Below are positions 20,516-31,984 of a DNA stretch of 64,000 bases, piece by piece (positions within the stretch are counted from its first letter, which is position 1; every line of letters begins with the position of its first letter). The notes under the pieces are model-generated. The model ran no database searches. It was not told where the DNA came from and saw only the letters and a list, made by a program, of their open reading frames with translations. Source of the stretch: Mytilus edulis (lineage: Eukaryota > Mollusca > Bivalvia > Mytilida > Mytilidae); assembly GCF_963676685.1 (NCBI RefSeq), contig NC_092352.1:27857117-27921116 (forward strand), read 5' to 3'. The translations under genes were made by a program, and so were the position numbers.

Positions 20516-22249
20516 TAATTTCGTAGATATCATAGTAACAAGAAACTCATTTCATATGACTTTAATAGCCTCTTGAATAGTACAAGTATTAAAATTTCTT
20601 ATTTTTGTGTGATTGGTGTTGTAAGCAAATGTGTTAAAAGGCAACAATAATATACCGATGTTATAAAAAAAACCATTTTGTATACATTTGGTTATGTAAT
20701 GTATTATCGTGATTACTTCTGAACTGTCAACCTATTTGTAAAGTCATACTTGAGATGTCAATGTCACGTCGTTTCTTTAAAATTTCTAATGGAAAAAATA
20801 CACATATGAATTTTAAAATTATAATATCGTTTAGATCTATTTATAGTAAACGGTAGTCGAGCATAACATTAATTTCAAAACAATCAAACATAAAATTACT
20901 TTTTAATGAATTGCGTAAATTGAATCTAACATTTTCGGAATAATCATATGATGAAAACAATGTCGTTTACATAATTTGAATAAGAGACATTACGAGATAA
21001 CAAAAACGAAGGAGTAAATATCTTTTAGTTGATTACATATCAAATGACGTTATATTTTGACATTTTACGTCATAGACAACCAGCTCCAGTATCTTCCACC
21101 ACATGAAAGATAAATATATTAACTTAGCAGCAGCAAGAGGTATAAGTGTATTTAGCTATATAGACAGATTAAGACCTGCATGATGACATAGTATGTTCAA
21201 AAACTTAGATTTTCGTCGATTCTTTGGGGAAAATCTGAATGCAATTTTAGATAAAACGAATTTGAAATTATAGATAGCTGTGATTGGAAAAATGTAGATC
21301 ACTACATTAGACAGATGCTGGTTCCAATTTTGGCGCTAACATTTCTAATATTGTTGAGAGCGAAAATCCCAAGCAGCTGCTGGGTTTATTTTTCATTAAA
21401 TGTGAACTGGGGTAATTGATTTGGATTAATTATCCCAGGCCAAATTCCATAGTGTGAACACGGTATACGGTTCAAACTCCCTCTGGCAAGGCAAGATTTG
21501 CCTTTGATGGATTCAGCTATCTTTTAGTTTAATTTTGGTCATATAGATATTCAATTATTTCGGTTCTTATAAATCTTGGCTTTCAAATATTTCGCTTTGA
21601 GCGTTACTGATGATAATCAAGAAAAACGCCTCAAAAATTTAATAAAAAGTATGAGTCACCGGACGTTTTTTTCACTCTACAGATTGTGCAAAATTGTTAG
21701 ATGTTGTGTTGATTTTGCATGGAAAACCAAAAATAAAATATGAGAAGATAGCCCTAACAATTTTCCTTGAGATAAAATAATTAAAAAGGGATCGTCGGAC
21801 TCGTGATCTTGCCACTTCTTACAAAAGAGTAAATTATAAGCACATTTTTAAGCAAACATAACTATATCTGAGTTATCTCTCCTTGTGTGGCAAAGTTGGA
21901 AAAAGCCGAATCTAACAAAAATATTTTATTTTTTTGTAAAATACAGCCATACAAGGGTAAAACGCACATTTTTCTTTATTAACAAGTCACATTATATGTC
22001 AAAATTTGTATATTTCATCAAAGATCTAGACCAATTATTATCTTCTATTTCGAAATCCAAGATGGTCTACCATAGCCAAGCCACCTGCACATTAACAATA
22101 CGCTTCATAGAAAATAAAGCAAACACTTTAATCTCGTTTTTGAAGTTTCAAAAATTACCCATTATAGTTTTTATTCAATAAATATTTTCACTAGGTACAA
22201 TTAAGAAGACTATATTCAAACAGCCTACAGCCGTTTACCGAGCAACAAC
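20516..22249. other. unclassified AT-rich DNA
   Basis: No gene or clear repeat. 21340-21500 has a gtgtgaacacgg motif also present at about 33922-33933, hinting at a diverged shared repeat. Confidence 0.3.
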
Positions 22250-22540
22250 CTGTATCGAAAACAAAGAAAACGATTTGTGAACAAAACAAACATAGACGTC
22301 ATAATAGGTTGCATAATTAAGTCAACATTGTCTTATAATCTTAATCACTGTAAGAACAAACAAATATGCAACAAAGAAGCACAACAAAGCATATGAACGC
22401 AGATTTGCAAAAATAAAAGACAGGAATAAAAATTTTACAATTGCCCGATAACACAATGACGGGATGTGTAAGTACAAAGCCACGTCAAAGAAACACAAAA
22501 AGGCATATGGACAAAGCACATTAACAAAACTGTAAGACAA
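22250..22540 (+). repeat. R6-like repeat copy
   Basis: It contains tgtgaacaaaacaaacatag, cataataggttgcat, ttataatcttaatcactgtaag and gaacaaacaaatatg, shared with 62890-63000 and 63240-63290. It sits at the left edge of D2. Confidence 0.5.
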
Positions 22541-23782
22541 GAATTATGCACAAAAGCTTATTAGGAGAATGCATCGAAAGGAATCACATCAGTTACTGGT
22601 TACTTTATCTAACAAATGTAATACAAAAGGGTATGTCGCGCAATATTCGTTTACATGTTACGTTACTTTTCAGTACTAATAAGGGTTTATTAAAGGGTGG
22701 AAAATAGTTGTATTCATTGATGCACACCCAACAAGAAATTAGTATGCAACCATTTGGTTTCAATTCCTCAAAAAACAGAATAATAAATAACTAGCTCACA
22801 TACATTTCTTTTTTTTTAATGTTCAAAAATTGATATTGGATTAGTGATACCTTGTTCCCTACATGATTGTTTGTTTTACGTCTAGTGGCGTTTTCACTGT
22901 AGGTATTCTTTTCATCCGATGATTTGTGACTATGAGAAAACCACATGATAAGTTTACAAGCTCTCGATGTTAACATTTCATTTATATCATTTACACAAAC
23001 CGTTTCGATAATACATTAATCGTATTTTATTTTTGAAATCATTTCATTTGCAACAATTAAGATATTTGTTAAAAATTCTATATTATATTGTATATTATGA
23101 CATCTTTTTAATTGTGGCCATTTGATAACATCATGAATTTTTTTTTATAACGCAGAAATTAACGTTTATTTAAACGGATATCAAACTATTAAAAACGACT
23201 TGTTTGCATTCATTTTGCTGAAAATTAGTCTACTTTCATTATTTGAATTTCTAAAATCGCTCGTGTCCTACATTATCGTTTTTGTTATTTAAATGCAGTA
23301 TTGATTCGTCACTGCAAACATTAATGTTCTTTTGTCTTTCAGAAAAAAACGGTTAAAAAGGCGGAACTAAAATGAAACCCCCTCGATAAATATATAATTC
23401 AATAATTCATCTTTATTCTGCAACAAGATTTGTAAAGATAACACATCGAGTCACTCAATCTGGACACCTACTGTATTGAATGCAGTTAACTCTCGCATTA
23501 TTTTATTATTGGTTCCAGTAACTAATGTAATGTTCAATATCTAAATTAACTCATTTATCACAAAAAAAATTCAAAGCAGTTATTCTTTTTCAAATATTAA
23601 TACATGTATTTGACGTCTTTTATATCAACTGCCTGTCTAGTTTTGAATTTTGGCATTGATCAAAATGTTTAAATTTTTATGAAAAAAAGCAAGCCAATAT
23701 GGGTCATCCTGCGTACTCCTTGTGTTGAATTGTATGCATCAAACATATGTTTCGTCAGTAAAAATTTCTAAATGTAAATAAA

Positions 23783-24252
23783 ATTGAGAAAAGAAATGGG
23801 GAATGTGTCAAAGCGACAAAAAACCCGACCATAGAGTAGACAATAGCCGAAGGCCACCAATGGGTTTTCAATGAAGCGAGAAACTCCCGCACCCGTAGGC
23901 GTCTTTCAGCTGACCCCTTAAAAGATATGTATACTAGTACAGTGATACTGGACGTCATACGTAACTCCGAATTATACATAAAGAAACTGAAACTAAAAAG
24001 CATACAAGACAAACAAAGGCCAGAGGCTCCTGACTTGGGACAGGCTCAAAATTGCGGCGGGGTTAAACATGTTTATGAGATCTCAACCCTCCCCTATACC
24101 TCTAGCCAATATAGAAAAGTAAACGCATAACAATACGCACATTAAAATTCAGTTCAAGAGAAGTCCGAGTCCGATGTCAGAAGATGTAACAAAAGAAAAT
24201 AAATAAAATGACAGTAATACATAAATAACAACAGACAACTAAAAGTTAACTC
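23783..24252 (+). repeat. R2 family copy inserted in D2
   Basis: It runs from ttgagaaaagaaatggggaatg to aataacaacagacaac. It is the reverse complement of the copies at 54077-54575, 57717-58005 and 61833-62335. It is an abundant dispersed family by memory of mussel sequence, with no coding capacity. Confidence 0.8.
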
Positions 24253-24320
24253 AATCAATGTTTTATGTCAACCTATAACACATAAGGAAACAGTATGTTA
24301 TATAAGAATTTATGATATAA

Positions 24321-24370
24321 ACTTACCTTCTTTGACAATGTACTGCTGATTGATCAAAATAAATATATCT
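24321..24370 (-). other. candidate 5' UTR exon end with splice donor (D2)
   Basis: On the minus strand TCAAAGAAG is followed by GTAAGTTTATATC, the exon ending at 24327. It lies about 5.6 kb upstream of the paralog B exon at 18759, which begins after a conserved acceptor but holds the ATG 74 nt in. An upstream noncoding exon is therefore expected, and this is the best candidate. RNA-seq junctions would decide. Confidence 0.4.
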
Positions 24371-25623
24371 TACAATATACCCGATAGTTTATTTATTCTT
24401 GACAAACGCCTACGTTAATTTTCAAAAAACCTTCCAGTGTTGGAATTTCAAACTGCATTTAAACGAATGACATAACGAAAGTACAAACTGGTTTACTAAA
24501 AGTGTTTAAATTTACTTATTGTTATCATAATCATTTGTTGAATATTGGTAATGTAATATACTAAACTTTCATATCTGCAATATAGGACTTTCTATAAATT
24601 CGCTTCCGAAAACATGAAACAGATTTTGAAACTATATTTATAATTAAATATGAATGAGTTTTGCTTGTGTGATGTTCACTGGTGTTCATAAGGGTTCGCT
24701 ACAGTGGGGAGCAATGGTGAGACGTAATTAGAAAAGAAAATTGTTTATTCAATCTAATAACTTAATGCTTCGAATGTCTATCTTTTTTGTTTTTTAATAT
24801 TTGAAATCCCAACATTTTTCTATTTGTAGGAATGAATATTTTGTATCACGACTGATTATAATTGTATGAAAAATTAAAGTAGCATGATAAAACATATGAA
24901 TATATGACCAACACATATAATATGACAAATTCCTAACGCTGGTTTAACTTTTTTCCATAATCACAAAACAGATAGATTGCATATATGATATTTTCTTTTT
25001 CTTTTATACATTCAACCTTTCTACATCATTTTGGGTAATATCGTTTAGGCGTGGACTGGTAAAGTTTGATATGGACATTTTTGTATTTTTGGTTTACTTT
25101 TTTGCTTATGTGATTGTCTATATTTTTGTTGTTGTTGACATGGTAATTTGTTTTATAGTGATTTAAATAATGGCTCAATGTTAATTGCTGTACGCCAATT
25201 TTTCACATTTTTAACAACTTGAAGGTTAAACGAACTTTTTTTATGCATGTACTCAGTTAGATATGGGACAGTTGGTTTTCATTCCTTTGATTTTGACATT
25301 TTTTAAACGACTTTCTGTACTGAATTTTCCTTGGAGACCCATATTTTCTAGTTTTTTTTTACATTTTACAAGGAAGTACTAAAAATGCACATGTTAAGAT
25401 CTTATTGTTTTTGTTCTATTTATAATCCACTAACAATGAAGATCAACATTCCTAATCTTAGATCAAATGTGATGACTGATGTGTCTCTGTTTATTGGTAG
25501 ATAATGTTAAGATTTGTATGTATTATCTGTTTAACCAATATATGACTTTTAAATAACCCATTTAGTTCGGTTTGTAGTAGTTATTAATCAATTACTCTGA
25601 TTCAATGAAAATTAAATGTTAAT

Positions 25624-26379
25624 TTACGTATTGATTTTATCGATATATATAAAATTGGCACAGAACGGATCTAAGGGATCTCCAGGTAAGGCAAGCACGC
25701 GGGATAAGGCTGCATACGGACAAAGCTGGTGACCGTGTAAAAAGGGGAGAATTACCTCAATAGGCTTAGAACGAAACTGCAGCGTCTTAATTACTTTGAG
25801 CGTTACAAGCATACCCCAGCTACAAGGCAGCACATCTATCCTTCGCAAATTGATTTCTGGATCAAAAAGACCTTTGACTAAAACATTGTTTGGTCTCAAA
25901 AACCCATAAAAACCTGTAAGGCAAGCAGCCCAAAAAACAATATTATTATGACATTCAAGATTTAAAATTGACTTAAATCTTAACAACAGTTCTGGCGTAA
26001 CAGGTGCCTTACAATTTTGACTGGTACCAAGTTCCCGTTTGACACCAGTTAGTAAATGCCTGATGTTCCAACAGCTTGCAATAGGGTCCGGTTTTTCGTG
26101 CGATTTATGCAGCACAGAAATAATGTTCAAATACGATCGTATCGAGCTAAACGCAAAGTTTTTCACATCTACAAGAAACGCAAAGTAAAGTTCTACAGTT
26201 TTGGTTGTGCATGGCACTGGTTTTAGGTCATAGTTTTCACAGAATTCGAGATAAGTCTTGAGATGGGTACGGTAAGTTCCTGAAGTTGAACTAGCCCACC
26301 CCTTGCTTTTCAAGCGAACCACACTGTTCTCCAACATTTGCGTTTCCATGGTTTCTCCATCTGGAATTAAAAAAGTCAA
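25624..26379 (-). CDS. tyrosine recombinase of DIRS/Ngaro-like retrotransposon, truncated
   Basis: A 251-residue frame overlapping the end of the RT-RNase H frame by 89 nt, in +1 register. Residues 20-110 form a helical SAM-like DNA-binding region (SKGWASSTSGTYRTHLKTY). The catalytic part starts near 125 and shows the first active-site arginine in the box GFYGFLRPNN (Arg162). It stops at GDPLDPFCAN plus an unrelated tail, so the H-x-x-R box and the catalytic tyrosine are missing. The remaining protein cannot be catalytic. In the family it integrates circular cDNA without generating target duplications. The loss coincides with the junction to segment D2 at about 25624-25650. A start at METQML (residue 11) or translation by splicing or frameshift is possible; an acceptor-like TTTTTTAATTCCAG lies at about 26364-26377. 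Confidence 0.85.
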   Translation of the reverse strand: MTFLIPDGETMETQMLENSVVRLKSKGWASSTSGTYRTHLKTYLEFCENYDLKPVPCTTKTVELYFAFLVDVKNFAFSSIRSYLNIISVLHKSHEKPDPIASCWNIRHLLTGVKRELGTSQNCKAPVTPELLLRFKSILNLECHNNIVFWAACLTGFYGFLRPNNVLVKGLFDPEINLRRIDVLPCSWGMLVTLKVIKTLQFRSKPIEVILPFLHGHQLCPYAALSRVLALPGDPLDPFCANFIYIDKINT

Positions 26380-28002
26380 AAGATATGTGATTTAGTAGCT
26401 CGATAGTTGTAAACGGTATATAAAATAAGTGGCTCACAAGTTTATCATAAAGCCTAGATAATTGTCCTGGTTCATGAAGTCTTGACGCTGCGTCAGCAAT
26501 AACATTGTTACGACCACTGATAAATTTTGCTCTGATGTCGAAATTGTGTATCGCCGACAACCAGAAAAGTTCTCTTAACTGAGTCATTAAAGTTTTGTTT
26601 CTAGAACTACCTTTGTTAATGATGCATTTTGTAGTCATGTTGTCTGTAGATACGACAACACGTTTATTAGTCCACAAATGTCCCCATCTCATCGCGGACA
26701 ACACAATAGACATAGTCTCTTTAATATTTATGTGATAGTTCTTAAAATTCGGTAAATCTGTGTCCCAATTCACATAAAAAAAATCACCTTCATAATATCC
26801 AGCACCACCATGTAAACAAGCATCAGTTTGCAAGCAAGTAACTGGTTTAGTATCTAAAAAAGTTACTGTTCCATTGAACACATTCATAAAATTAACCCAC
26901 CATGCAATATCAGAAAAGAAATCTGTAGATAAAAGTATTTTTGCATTCCTATTCGTTGTATTTACATTTGATAGGTTATCAATTAATCGCCGCACAAAAG
27001 TTCTACCCCCCTTTACCATTTGACAAGCCCAATTTAGTTTGCCACACAAAGATTGTAGTTGTTTCACACTGGCTCGTTTGCGGTTTTGAAAAGATAAAAT
27101 GATATCATGGAATTCTAATCGTTTCTTATCAGGCATAGCGAGAGACAGAGAACATGTGTTTATGACAATCCCTAAAAATGTTAAACTTTGAGACGGACCC
27201 TCAATTTTATTCCAGCTGATGTTGAAACCTAATCTACGTAAAGTAGCGATTAGAAAACGAATTCCTGTTTGACACTTATGAAACGTATCTTCAATCACTA
27301 AAAAATCATCTAAATACGCAATGCAAGTAATATTATATGTACATTTCATGATTTCACAGACAGAAACACTTAATTGCTGAAAAATTTTAGGGCTTCTCGC
27401 GTGACCAAACGGAAGTTTAGCATCATACATATAAGTTGGAGAATCGTCCCCAGTAAACGTCCACTGGAGGCCTGTTAAAGAATAATTAGAATCATGACAC
27501 TTTACAGATCTATAAGCACTCTTTAAATCTATTTTCCCGAGATAATCATTACGTTTAATTATCTTCAATGCATGTCGTAAATCCATGTAAGAACAACTAG
27601 TATCCGTAGTGTATGAATTAAGAGAAATGCCTGTCGGTAGGCTAGCATCATGAATGATACGCACATCGCCATTTGATTTTTCTATTGCACCTATTGAGCT
27701 GATTATAATCGGTTTAGTTTTAGTAACTACATAATTCCCAAGTTCAATTTCTAGTTTTATTTGTTTTTCAACAGCACGATGAAAACGGAAAGCGGACGAG
27801 TAATTTGTTCTATCTACAAGCAGATGCGGACCATAAACAACACTAAGCTTAAAACCATCTTTAACACCGTTTAAAATAAAATCCCTGTCGTCAGCAGAAG
27901 CAGGCAGCAATCGGTTCCACGCCTCAAAACGTAAACAATTTAAGTTTTTTGCTGCATGGGTTAATCTTAGTTCTGAGGCGCATACGGGTTTTTTGCGACT
28001 TT
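26291..28002 (-). CDS. reverse transcriptase-RNase H of DIRS/Ngaro-like retrotransposon
   Basis: The frame has a stop at 26291 and no stop in the ORF2 register back to the Gag frameshift site. Numbering from the TTG at 27910 gives 539 residues. RT motif A is GKIDLKSAYR (Asp128), motif B PFGHARSPKIFQQ (about 168-180), and motif C IAYLDDFLVI (Asp201, Asp202). RNase H has its four acidic residues: Asp364 (QTDACLHGG), Glu399 (KETMSIV), Asp424 (STDNMTT) and Asp474 (IADAASR). No methyltransferase domain follows, and the recombinase lies downstream, an arrangement more like Ngaro than DIRS1. The best start is a -1 frameshift from Gag rather than an internal initiation. The frame is intact, so this copy is fairly young. 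Confidence 0.92.
27920..27994 (-). promoter_or_regulatory. programmed -1 ribosomal frameshift signal, Gag to RT
   Basis: Minus-strand heptamer A AAA AAC at 27994-27988 is in the Gag reading frame (GCA AAA AAC). A 7-nt spacer (CCGTATG) leads to an 11-bp stem: CGCCTCAGAAC (27980-27970) pairs with GTTTTGAGGCG (27930-27920), with one G-U pair and a 39-nt loop. Shifting back one base enters the RT frame with no stop up to 26291. All three elements of a canonical -1 signal are thus present. Function is inferred. Confidence 0.75.
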
Positions 28003-28992
28003 ATCAGAATGATTGCTGTGTCCGTGACCTGATATAGCAGAATGACTGCTGGACATACAAATTGCACAATGGTGCATCATTCGACAATCTTGGCGGTAAC
28101 AAGAGTTATTATTAAAGTTCCTGCAGATTTCTCGCCCGTCGGGTAAAAAGGGGCCTCGCCGACGATCGTTATTAGCAGATTGTTTTCCATGCGGTTTTGT
28201 GGCATCGTTCATGGCTCTCGTTGTTGGATTTTCACGTTTGGACACAAGTTGGAAATCTCTTAAATCCTGACGATACGTGCCCCATGTGAATTTTTCCTCC
28301 GCCTGCATGTCTCTGTACTCTTTGTCATAGAGCAGGACAGAGTACCAAACATATTTTGAGGCGAGACGGAATATGTCAGCTGTATAGTTAAGATATGTAT
28401 TTACATTGAACGCGGTATTCCTTTTTAGCATTTCCTGTAAAATTCTAATGTTAGCGTAACCCCACTCTTCGATAGAAATTTTGTCTAAGGTTTTCTTTTT
28501 GCCTACCCGAAATTCCATATCCCCGGCAAGTGTTATGGTTTGGTACTGAGGGATAGGCTCTGGCCAAAGAAAATCAGCAATCTGCATTGCTTTGCCTGAT
28601 TTCTCTGTGCTACATGCAATAATGTCAGAAAATTCATGATTTTGCTCACCTTTTGAATTTTGAACCAACGCGGCAACGGACGGCTGAACTGTTGGTAGTA
28701 GTTGAAGGTTTTTAAGATTGTCCTTTTCCTCCTCAATTTTCCGTTTCAACTCCACTTTTCTTTTCTCGGTTTTCAAACGCTTAAGTTCGTTTTCTAAGGC
28801 ATTAATTTCCTCATTGTCATTATCCTCAGTTAATTTTTCAAAGGACTCCGCAAATTCCCCATCACTTTCACTGTCGCTATCTTCGTTGTTGTCGTGTGTT
28901 TCTTTTTGTTTTGTTGCTTTCGGCTTCAAACTGTCAATTATGTCTTTGAGTTTATCACCAGCATTATCTCTTTTTTCTCTTGTACTAGCCAT
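27967..28992 (-). CDS. Gag-like protein of DIRS/Ngaro-like retrotransposon
   Basis: 341 residues from ATG (MASTREKRDN). The first about 75 residues are charged and disordered, followed by a predicted coiled coil at about 80-125 (KRLKTEKRKVELKRKIEEEK). The middle region is helical, with WGYANIRILQEML and a long segment typical of capsid-like domains. Near the C-terminus is a CCCH-type zinc finger: Cys290, Cys298, Cys303 and His307 or His308 (C-x7-C-x4-C-x3-H), then CAIC and His-rich residues. This fits nucleic-acid-binding Gag proteins of DIRS-like elements. The start is well placed: tcctaaattATGG, and no in-frame upstream ATG was noticed. The stop at 27967 lies seven codons after a -1 slippery site. 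Confidence 0.88.
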   Translation of the reverse strand: MASTREKRDNAGDKLKDIIDSLKPKATKQKETHDNNEDSDSESDGEFAESFEKLTEDNDNEEINALENELKRLKTEKRKVELKRKIEEEKDNLKNLQLLPTVQPSVAALVQNSKGEQNHEFSDIIACSTEKSGKAMQIADFLWPEPIPQYQTITLAGDMEFRVGKKKTLDKISIEEWGYANIRILQEMLKRNTAFNVNTYLNYTADIFRLASKYVWYSVLLYDKEYRDMQAEEKFTWGTYRQDLRDFQLVSKRENPTTRAMNDATKPHGKQSANNDRRRGPFLPDGREICRNFNNNSCYRQDCRMMHHCAICMSSSHSAISGHGHSNHSDKVAKNPYAPQN

Positions 28993-29110
28993 AATTTAGG
29001 AGCTTTAAGAAAAAATGTGCTGCATGCTTACGAAAGCTGATCACAATGCCATGTGGTCACTATCTCTGCGAGGCTGCGCATGAGTGAGAGGTCGTCTCAA
29101 GCTAGCTAAC
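28993..29110 (-). other. 5' leader of the DIRS-like element (boundary uncertain)
   Basis: Higher GC than the flanks (for example gaggctgcgcatgagtgag), consistent with retroelement leader sequence up to about 29110. I found no terminal inverted or split direct repeat, so the true 5' end is unknown. Confidence 0.35.
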
Positions 29111-31984
29111 CCTGGGATATTAATACACGTGGCTAAAATTACATTTATTCTAAATTACACGTTGGTTATAATGGATAAATAAATTCTTAACGCCGATATT
29201 CATAGATATGTTTATTATGATATAATGTATATATTCACAAATTTTTATCGCTATATCGCTATAAGTGCAGCAATAAAGGAGAAATTCAATAATTAATGAA
29301 AAATATTAATTACTGCCTGTAGGTCGTGTCATTTTCTCTTGGTTTTTGCATGCCGGAATTTAAAATACAATCATTAAAAGTCTTGGGTTTTAATCATATT
29401 TTACCGTTATCGTAAGCGTGCCGATGATTAATGCTATTAAAGAAATTATTATAATTATATTTTTTGCTTAAATATATTCTTTTTGAGATTGATAAAGTAA
29501 ATAAATTAAAGTATATAACTTAAACTGTTAAGACAATATATAGGTTTACGCTTATTGACCTTTTACTATCTACGCTATGACTTGATTTATGCGATGTGTG
29601 TTTTATTCTCCGAAAATACTCGTGAAAGACCTGTATAAAGTTGAAATGTTATTTGCAGATCGGTAATTAGCTTGGCCTCTAGGGCACACCGTGCCAGGTG
29701 TGACTGTCTATTCGGATCAGTGGGTTATACGACAGGAGGTCAATTTTAATACACAAATTTAAAATACATTTTCAAGGTGTTGACAAATACAGGTGAATCG
29801 CCGTGGAATTATTTAATTATATTTGGTGCTAATATTTTATTTGATTTCAAAAAAGTTACAAAACTAAGAAATGAACCGGTCATAGTCTGGAAATTAAATT
29901 TTGTTGTCGGAATGAAATGATATACACTCCTATCATTTATTTATATTTTCTTAAAAAGGGAAAACAAAACTAGTTTTACAAAAGCATTTTACTTGTCCTA
30001 AATAGGCAAAAAATGTACGGGAACTCTTAAATTTAGACATTTGAAAGCTATGATCAAATGAAAGGTGTACCTGTATTACATTTTCACTTCTAGCGTTTAG
30101 CATTAGATTTTAGCTGATACCACTATAACATATAGTCTCAGATTATAGTGGGGTCGGAAGGTTTAATCTTATGAAATAATATAGATTATCTGATATCATT
30201 TGGATAATGGAAGAAGCTATCTATAAAAACAAATAAATTAATTACCAATACACTCGAGATCAAAGGTTGTTAATTTTGCTGATCCAGTCATCTTTTAATC
30301 ACACATTTTTTTTCTCTATTTTGATTTTAGCGTGCTTGATTTTACATGATAGTTTTTCTCATTTCACTTATCTCGTTAGACAAAAGCAAACCGGCACAGT
30401 ATATTCTGCATTTCTATAGTCTGAAGTTTCCTAATTGATATTCTTATTTCACATGTAAAATGAATGAACAATTATAAAAAACGGCATTCATTTTGAAACA
30501 TAGTTTTCTAGAGTGAAGTCACATATGTGGGACAACATCCCTAATGCGCCTCGAAATGAGGAACTCAAAAGTCACGTGTAAAGAAAAAATCTCTGTGTAG
30601 TGATATTGGACATGTTTCTATTTTTAACAAATGACTGAACTTAATTATTTGTGGTGATTAGGAAAGTAGAGGAACATAGAATAAATGTGTAAAAACTATG
30701 GAGCTATTGAATGTGTTCAAAGTGTTAAATTTTCAAAGAACTTATTGTGTTAAAAAGGGGATATTTTACCATAAGGAGCCGCATCACAAAAGGATGTTCG
30801 GGGTTTGCTAATTTACGGAAAAAGTAATCTCACTTCGTACCCCGAAAATTTAACCACATATGTGAAAATGTCACAGCTTCGAAACGAGCTATCATACATA
30901 TCCAAGTTTACGATATGGACTGAGCTACATGAAAAAACGTTACCATTACCGCCTATGTAAAAACAATTAAAGATATTGAGCCATGTGAGGGTATAAACGG
31001 GACGAGCTGATTAGAAATAGCGGAATAAAAAAATATATATAAAACGGAAGAATAGGTGCTGGAATATAAATAAAAGTAAAATTTTATTTAGATAACATGG
31101 GGATGTGGTCTATACCTATTCTTATAACCACTCTTACATTATGTTAGATTTTGTACACAGGCTGTATATCACGGACAGTTTTATATTGGTATGGTATATT
31201 TTATAAGTTTTACCTGTGCACACCTGGTTCACTCGCAATCACGCACGTGATTCATTGACATTGTTCATTGTGTATTAAATTAAACAAGCCTGCCAGGAAG
31301 CCGACTGTTAGAATACCCGAATATGTCATTTTCGCAATACCTAGGTAATTACCGGTATTAAGCTATGCTAATTACAAGAAGACAAGGTTTTGAACGTTGG
31401 TCAAGTTAGATCAAATCCCAAAATAATCTAAAAACATACGTTAGAAAAAGAAACATTTAAAAAAACTGTTACAACAAAGGTAAATATTAGTTTATGATTC
31501 CTCCACAATAAGTGTCACCGGACTTTTTTTTTTATCTTTAATGTGACTACTTTAACATTATTATAGAATAATTCTTATATAATACTTGAAACTGTATCTC
31601 AGTGCCAAAAATGTAAATTTAGTGACGACCTAAAACCAATAAAATTGAGAATGGAAATGGGGAATGCACAATCTTATGTCATTTACAGCTTTTCAACCTG
31701 ACTTCACCACTGTGCGCTGAATATTTAACCCTCTAAAATTTTTTAGATTACTTGTAAAATATTTTTTGAAATATTCTTATCAATTTTAGTGAAGCATTAC
31801 TTGATTTGATGATTTTGGAAACTATGTTAACTTCTTCCATATTGCTTGATCGGGTAGAACAACATCAGCTTGACATGTCATTGTAACACTGATTAACGGA
31901 CATGCCATGCTGGATACTAGGACTTTGTGGTACTTCAATATCCGTGGTCAATAGTTTTCAAGATGGTGTCTACCCGAGAATTGA
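29111..31984. other. unclassified AT-rich DNA
   Basis: No gene recognised. The element's terminal repeat, if any, should be here or at 25.6 kb but was not identified. A short R2 terminal fragment (aaaattgagaatggaaatgg) occurs at about 31639-31668. Around 30520-30900 a moderately GC-richer stretch has two catatgtg motifs but no coding frame. Confidence 0.3.

Larger units (their letters stand above)
22600..25624. repeat. segment D, copy D2 (interrupted by R2)
   Basis: Collinear with D1 (10080-13835) and with parts of 38340-42180. It is split by an R2 copy at 23783-24252 absent from the other copies, so that insertion followed the duplication. The right end meets a truncated DIRS-like element at about 25624, where D3 sequence (about 42160-42190) continues without it. 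Conserved landmarks include a minus-strand splice donor (24321-24326), cttccgaaaa, ttcgctacagt and a terminal tatctgtttaacc. Confidence 0.75.

Noticed and set aside
25624..28992. retrovirus or LTR retrotransposon
   Set aside because: No LTRs, protease or DDE integrase; a tyrosine recombinase and the Gag zinc-finger type indicate a DIRS/Ngaro-like element.
28718..28999. 93-codon plus-strand frame
   Set aside because: Antisense shadow of the charged, serine-rich start of the Gag frame.
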